In this document: positions 15,291 through 19,102 of the stretch, in pieces
Layout of the letters: each line of letters opens with the position of its first letter
Numbering within the stretch: the first letter of the stretch is position 1
From: JAAYQU01 sp037441445
GTDB taxonomy: Bacteria > Bacteroidota > Bacteroidia > Bacteroidales > Salinivirgaceae
Length of the DNA: 19,102 nucleotides
Assembly: GCA_037441445.1 (NCBI GenBank)
Contig: JBBISE010000053.1
Location: forward strand, 1-19,102
Direction of reading: 5' to 3'
Program-made: the position numbers and the translations under genes
The notes under the pieces: generated by a model
Database searches by the model: none
What the model was told of the DNA's origin: nothing
Seen by the model: the letters and a program-made list of their open reading frames with translations, nothing else

Positions 15291-15893
15291 TTGCCTGTCC
15301 AGCAAGGTAAAACTTTTGCGGTGATGTGGTGTCACCCCGAACTTTCTTATTGCTTCGCGGTGTTCAGCAGTTGGATATCCTTTGTTTTTTTGCCATTGAT
15401 ATTGTGGAAAATCATTCGACAATTTTTCCATAAACTCGTCTCGGGCCGTTTTAGCCAAAATGGAAGCAGCGGCTATGCTTTTAAACAAACTGTCTCCTTT
15501 GACTATTGTTTTGAATGGAACACTGTAGGGTTTAAACCGGTTTCCATCCACAATAACGAAAAAGGGACGAACTTTCAGATCGTCGAGAGCCTGCTGCATG
15601 CCCATGATCGATGCACTCAGAATGTTTATTTTATCAATAGTTTCATTGTCAATAAATGCGATGCTAAAATCAAGGGCATTTTCAAGAATAGCCTTCTTCG
15701 CGATTTCTCTTTGCAAGGTTGTAAGTTGTTTCGAGTCGTTCAGAAAAGGGTGTTCAAATTTTGCTGGAAGAATTACCGCGGCAGCCACTACTGGTCCTGC
15801 AAGACAGCCACGCCCGGCTTCATCGCAGCCAGCCTCGGGGTTTAGACCTGAATAGTTGTCTTTTAGGATGCTGACGTTTTTGTCCGCGTTCAT
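15273..15893 (-). CDS. rnhB: Ribonuclease HII
   Basis: RNase HII cuts the RNA strand of RNA-DNA hybrids and removes single ribonucleotides left in DNA. The 206 residues fit the family. The four acidic metal ligands are visible: Asp24 and Glu25 in GCDEAGRGCLAGPVV, Asp116 in FVIVDGN, and Asp134 in VKGDSLFKSIAAASILAKTARD. The C-terminal YPTAEHREAIRKFGVTPHHR stretch is also typical. It is the last gene of the glyQS operon, 13 bases after the propeller-like paralogue. Its 3' end runs 18 bases into the convergent small membrane protein gene, so the two transcripts are complementary at their ends. Confidence 0.97.
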   Translation of the reverse strand: MNADKNVSILKDNYSGLNPEAGCDEAGRGCLAGPVVAAAVILPAKFEHPFLNDSKQLTTLQREIAKKAILENALDFSIAFIDNETIDKINILSASIMGMQQALDDLKVRPFFVIVDGNRFKPYSVPFKTIVKGDSLFKSIAAASILAKTARDEFMEKLSNDFPQYQWQKNKGYPTAEHREAIRKFGVTPHHRKSFTLLDRQLKIEF

Positions 15894-15906
15894 GCTGCCT
15901 GCATCA

Positions 15907-16902
15907 TTAATTCTTTATGAGGTTGGCAGGAATGAGTAGCCGGAGTTCCCCTTTTTCGACCGAGCCTGTCGTAGTCAGGGTTTTGAACTCGTCTTCGCTT
16001 ATGGTGATAGATTTGGTCTTGTTTCTCTCGTACTCGAATGTGGCTGCCAGCCAATTGTTTATAATTATTTCATACTCGGAGTACCTGACATATTTATATC
16101 GTCCTAAATCATCGATGGTTTTCTTGTTCAGCATAAGATCAACATAGTTTATAGGGTCTTTGGGAACAACCACCTTGGGTTTTTCTATGGCTTGCTCAAT
16201 TTTTTTAACCTCCTCGGGGTTTTCGGGCAATTGATTTGGATCGGCCATATTCACTTCCCCTTCGAGCCGTTTTTTCTCCTCCTCTTCGTCAATCAGGAAA
16301 TTCGGTGTACGGGCTTTCTCTGCTTCAATCAATTCACGGCTTTTCAGAATCAGAATCGAGTTCAGAAAGCGTTCTGGACGGTAAATGTAATAATGGTTGT
16401 TTTCCGTGTATGCCTCTGTTGTATATTGCCGTGGCTCAATTTTCTGACACCCGTTCGGGATGACATTACAATCGACCTCTTCGTATTCTTTGGTTTGGAG
16501 GTTGATTTTCTTAAAGCGGTTCCGGTATATATCGGTGTTGGCGAAAAAGAACTGACCATCGGGGTCGAAGGTGCTGTTATACAGTTCTATACGATTGTCG
16601 TTCATGTGCAGCGTAAGCACCTCTTCCCATGTGTATAACCTGTATATTTTCAAATAAGTATAAGCGGCCTTTTCTGCCCTGAAAGTGGCTACCATATAAT
16701 TGTTATACTTGTCAACCATAATCTCAAGCACGCTACTTTTTTTATGCGTTGGACCAACAAGCCTTTTCTCATACTTGTAACCTTCTATTTTTTCTTCCCT
16801 TTCGGTTTTCGTCTGGGCAAGTGATTCGGACGTTATACCCATTGAAAGAGCCACAACCACAAGGGCAATTTGTGGGAAATTTTTTATCAAGTTCATAGTC
16901 AA
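15907..16902 (-). CDS. Exported propeller-like protein, longer paralogue of the 3064 gene
   Basis: This 331-residue protein has a signal peptide (hydrophobic residues 11-21, cleavage near SLAQ-T at 30). Residues 40-188 align with the mature part of the 180-residue protein at 3064-3606: both start with EGY, both carry a DPDG/DPEG-type strand (FDPDGQFFF at 112-120), and both have VDCxxxPxGC (Cys145, Cys152). It then continues with a charged, Glu/Lys/Pro-rich linker (about 190-250) and a C-terminal segment of 80 residues not found in the short paralogue. Function is unknown. It lies 19 bases after glyQS and 13 bases before rnhB, so it is embedded in a translation/DNA-maintenance operon. Start at 16902 versus Met3 is undecided. 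Confidence 0.82.
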   Translation of the reverse strand: MTMNLIKNFPQIALVVVALSMGITSESLAQTKTEREEKIEGYKYEKRLVGPTHKKSSVLEIMVDKYNNYMVATFRAEKAAYTYLKIYRLYTWEEVLTLHMNDNRIELYNSTFDPDGQFFFANTDIYRNRFKKINLQTKEYEEVDCNVIPNGCQKIEPRQYTTEAYTENNHYYIYRPERFLNSILILKSRELIEAEKARTPNFLIDEEEEKKRLEGEVNMADPNQLPENPEEVKKIEQAIEKPKVVVPKDPINYVDLMLNKKTIDDLGRYKYVRYSEYEIIINNWLAATFEYERNKTKSITISEDEFKTLTTTGSVEKGELRLLIPANLIKN

Positions 16903-16921
16903 AGGATTGTTGGGTGTAAAA

Positions 16922-18481
16922 TTACAAATTATTGTCTAATTTCCGCAACAAATGCTTCATGGAAACTTTTTCGTCAATAATTTGGTTAAGTTGATCGATG
17001 GCAATACGTTCCTGAGCCATGGTGTCCCTGTCGCGAATGGTTACCGTGTTGGTAGTCAGCGTTTCGTGGTCGATGGTGAGGCAATAGGGTGTTCCAATAG
17101 CATCCTGACGGCGATAGCGCTTTCCGATGCTGTCTTTTTCGTCGTACTGACAGGCAAAATCGTATTTCAAGCTGTTAATAATTTCCATGGCTTTTTCGGG
17201 CAGGCCATCTTTTTTTATCAGTGGCAGAACGGCCACTTTTATTGGAGCCAATGCCGCCGGAATTTGCAATACAACGCGGGTATCTGATTTTCCTTCACTT
17301 TCCACAACTTCTTCTTTATAGGCCGAGGAGAGCACCAAAAGGAACATTCTGTCCAAACCAATGGACGTTTCAATAACGTATGGAACATAACTTGCATTTT
17401 CCTCGTTATCAAAATATTGCAATTTTTTGCCTGAATATTCCTGATGTTGCTTCAGGTCAAAATCGGTACGCGAGTGGATTCCTTCCACCTCTTTAAAACC
17501 AATGGGGAATTCAAATTCGATATCGGTAGCGGCATTGGCGTAATGCGCCAATTTCTCGTGATCGTGGTAGCGATATTTGGCCGGGTTGATTCCCAGGTTT
17601 TTATGCCAGGCCATACGGACTTTCTTCCAGTGCTCGAACCATTGTTTTTCATCCCCGGGTTTAACAAAAAACTGCATTTCCATTTGCTCGAATTCGCGCA
17701 TACGGAAAATAAACTGGCGGGCTACAATCTCGTTGCGGAAAGCTTTCCCAACCTGGGCAATTCCAAACGGAATCTTCATGCGACCGGTTTTGGCCACGTT
17801 GGAATAGTTTACAAAAATTCCCTGAGCGGTTTCGGGTCGGAGGTAGATGGTGTTAGCATCATCGCTGACTGAACCCAGTTTTGTGTCAAACATCAGGTTA
17901 AACTGGCGCACGTCGGTCCAGTTGCGGGTTCCACTCACCGGGCAAACAATTTGTAAATCCTCGATAAATTTTTTAAACCCTTCAAGGTCGTTGTTGTTTT
18001 GAACTTCGGCAAGGCGTTTTGAGGCCGATTCCATTTCGGCCACATATTCCAGTACCTTTGGGTTTGTGGTCACAAATTGCTCGCGGTTAAAGCTGTCGCC
18101 AAAACGTTTCTCGGCTTTTGCTACTTCTTTGTTTATTTTATCCTCAATTTTTTGAATATGCTCTTCGACCAGAACATCAGCGCGGTATCGCTTTTTTGAG
18201 TCCTTGTTGTCAATAAGGGGGTCGTTGAAAGCGCCAACGTGCCCGGATGCTTTCCATATGGTTGGGTGCATAAAAATGGCCGAGTCTATGCCCACGATAT
18301 TTTCATTTAGCATGGTCATGGCTTTCCACCAATACTCACGTATATTAAATTTTAGGGCTGCCCCGTTTTGTCCATAGTCGTAAACAGCGCTTAATCCGTC
18401 GTAAATCTCACTCGATTGAAACACAAATCCATACTCCTTGGAGTGTGCAATAATTTTCTTAAAAAGATCTTCCTGTATCAT
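16922..18481 (-). CDS. glyQS: Glycine--tRNA ligase, dimeric (alpha2) type
   Basis: The enzyme charges tRNA-Gly with glycine in the cytosol. The 519 residues form a class II synthetase of the single-chain dimeric kind, not the separate alpha/beta kind. Visible features are the N-terminal EIYDGLSAVYDYGQNGAALK segment of motif 1, the LRPETAQGIF sequence (214-223), motif 2 around GKAFRNEI...FRMREFEQMEMQFF (245-272), motif 3 in IETSIGLDRMFLLVL (370-384), and a C-terminal anticodon-binding domain beginning near residue 410 (LAPIKVAVLP) with GKRYRRQDAIGTPYC. It heads a minus-strand operon with the exported protein and rnhB, from a promoter near 18513-18520. No T-box-like leader is apparent: the leader is only about 25 bases. 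Confidence 0.97.
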   Translation of the reverse strand: MIQEDLFKKIIAHSKEYGFVFQSSEIYDGLSAVYDYGQNGAALKFNIREYWWKAMTMLNENIVGIDSAIFMHPTIWKASGHVGAFNDPLIDNKDSKKRYRADVLVEEHIQKIEDKINKEVAKAEKRFGDSFNREQFVTTNPKVLEYVAEMESASKRLAEVQNNNDLEGFKKFIEDLQIVCPVSGTRNWTDVRQFNLMFDTKLGSVSDDANTIYLRPETAQGIFVNYSNVAKTGRMKIPFGIAQVGKAFRNEIVARQFIFRMREFEQMEMQFFVKPGDEKQWFEHWKKVRMAWHKNLGINPAKYRYHDHEKLAHYANAATDIEFEFPIGFKEVEGIHSRTDFDLKQHQEYSGKKLQYFDNEENASYVPYVIETSIGLDRMFLLVLSSAYKEEVVESEGKSDTRVVLQIPAALAPIKVAVLPLIKKDGLPEKAMEIINSLKYDFACQYDEKDSIGKRYRRQDAIGTPYCLTIDHETLTTNTVTIRDRDTMAQERIAIDQLNQIIDEKVSMKHLLRKLDNNL

Positions 18482-18512
18482 GTGGTTTTATATTTTCCGT
18501 TAAAATTGAGTG

Positions 18513-18520
18513 CAAAAATA
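18513..18520 (-). promoter_or_regulatory. Candidate -7 element of the glyQS operon
   Basis: On the minus strand it reads TATTTTTG, a full TAnnTTTG match 32 bases before the ATG. The upstream TTG element is not clear. Confidence 0.5.
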
Positions 18521-18540
18521 CACTAAATTCTTGTTTAATC

Positions 18541-19018
18541 ATAATTTAAGGAAAATGTTGCCTGCCAGCCAGTGCAATAGGGGTGCCGTGTTTTGTGCTT
18601 ATTCGTGAATGATTTGTTATTCCGTTTGTTGAAAGTAAGACGGAGTGTTCTGGTGGGTTAAAATTACGGGAGTACTGAAATTTTCTATACTCAAGTTATT
18701 GAAATTTAATTGTCAGAAATTCAAGATTTTACCTGTTAGTGGAGAATAATTCTGAGTTTTTTTTGCTATTCGTTTTTTTCGCCCTTTATTAGCGTAAAGT
18801 GTAGGGACTGACTATTTTTTACTTTGACAATGAGTTAAAGAGGAAGATGTGCTAATTGGGGCAACCCAAATAAACGAATCAACCACCTTCCCTGGGGATT
18901 TAGGGATTAGGGATTTAGCTTTTAGGAAAAAATCTATGTCGCTGTGTGGTTTAGAATCTTGAACAAGGATTAACGATGTATGATTTTAGAATGGAAAAAT
19001 AAATTCAGATATTGGAAA
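18541..19018. other. Non-coding stretch without a recognisable gene
   Basis: Nearly 480 AT-rich bases contain no frame with protein-like composition on either strand. No tRNA or known RNA fold was recognised. I see a run of eight T (about 18759-18766) without a good hairpin before it, and the GGGATTTA repeat cluster near 18895-18917. It may hold an upstream regulatory region for the gene beginning near 19019. Confidence 0.5.
18895..18917 (+). repeat. Short tandem repeat GGGATTTA / GGGATTA / GGGATTTA
   Basis: There are three adjacent copies of an 8/7/8-base unit and nothing else like it in the window. It could be a remnant of slippage or part of a dispersed intergenic repeat. Confidence 0.6.
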
Positions 19019-19102
19019 ATGAAGACGCCTGCAATTATAAATTTATTAACTGGGGTATGCACATGTCACATACTCTTAATTAGTTTATATTCAACAGGAA
19101 CA
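19019..19102 (+). CDS. Possible start of an exported protein, cut by the window edge
   Basis: From ATG 19019 the frame stays open for 28 codons to the window end. It begins MKTPAIINLL and continues through a hydrophobic stretch, which resembles a signal peptide (short basic start, hydrophobic core). No promoter or ribosome-binding site stands out, so this could equally be chance. Confidence 0.35.
   Translation, partial: MKTPAIINLLTGVCTCHILLISLYSTGT

Overview
The window looks like chromosomal DNA from a free-living Bacteroidota bacterium, probably of the Marinilabiliales/Prolixibacteraceae type. I infer this from four things: AT-rich intergenic DNA; promoters of the Bacteroidota form (TTG, about 19 bases, TAnnTTTG); start codons with no recognisable Shine-Dalgarno sequence; and an exported peptidase with a C-terminal type IX secretion sorting domain. 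No mobile element, CRISPR array, rRNA or tRNA was recognised, and the gene content reads as core chromosome.

Layout. Positions 1-2767 (minus): a PLP-dependent fold-type II enzyme cut by the window edge, and an exported papain-like (C1B) peptidase. Positions 3064-7425 (plus): an apparent operon of three exported proteins, namely a small propeller-like protein, a DUF3857/transglutaminase-like protein with an intact Cys-His-Asp triad, and a second DUF3857 protein whose matching domain has lost all three catalytic residues. Positions 7466-10714 (plus): release factor 2 with its programmed +1 frameshift, a small exported protein of unknown function, and class II fumarase. Positions 10747-14858 (minus): an operon of a heptose-phosphate kinase-like PfkB enzyme, a type IX-secreted M1 aminopeptidase and an alpha/beta hydrolase. 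Positions 15099-15290 (plus): a two-helix membrane protein. Positions 15273-18481 (minus): an operon of glycyl-tRNA synthetase, a longer paralogue of the small propeller-like protein, and ribonuclease HII. The last 620 bases are mostly non-coding and may include the start of one further gene.

Housekeeping genes (prfB, fumC, rnhB, glyQS) alternate with genes for exported proteins. The most interesting part is the 3064-7425 cassette: an active and a catalytically dead transglutaminase-like protein next to each other, with a paralogue of the first gene placed 12 kb away inside a translation/DNA-maintenance operon. The C1 peptidase is divergent from this cassette and shares its 296-base control region.
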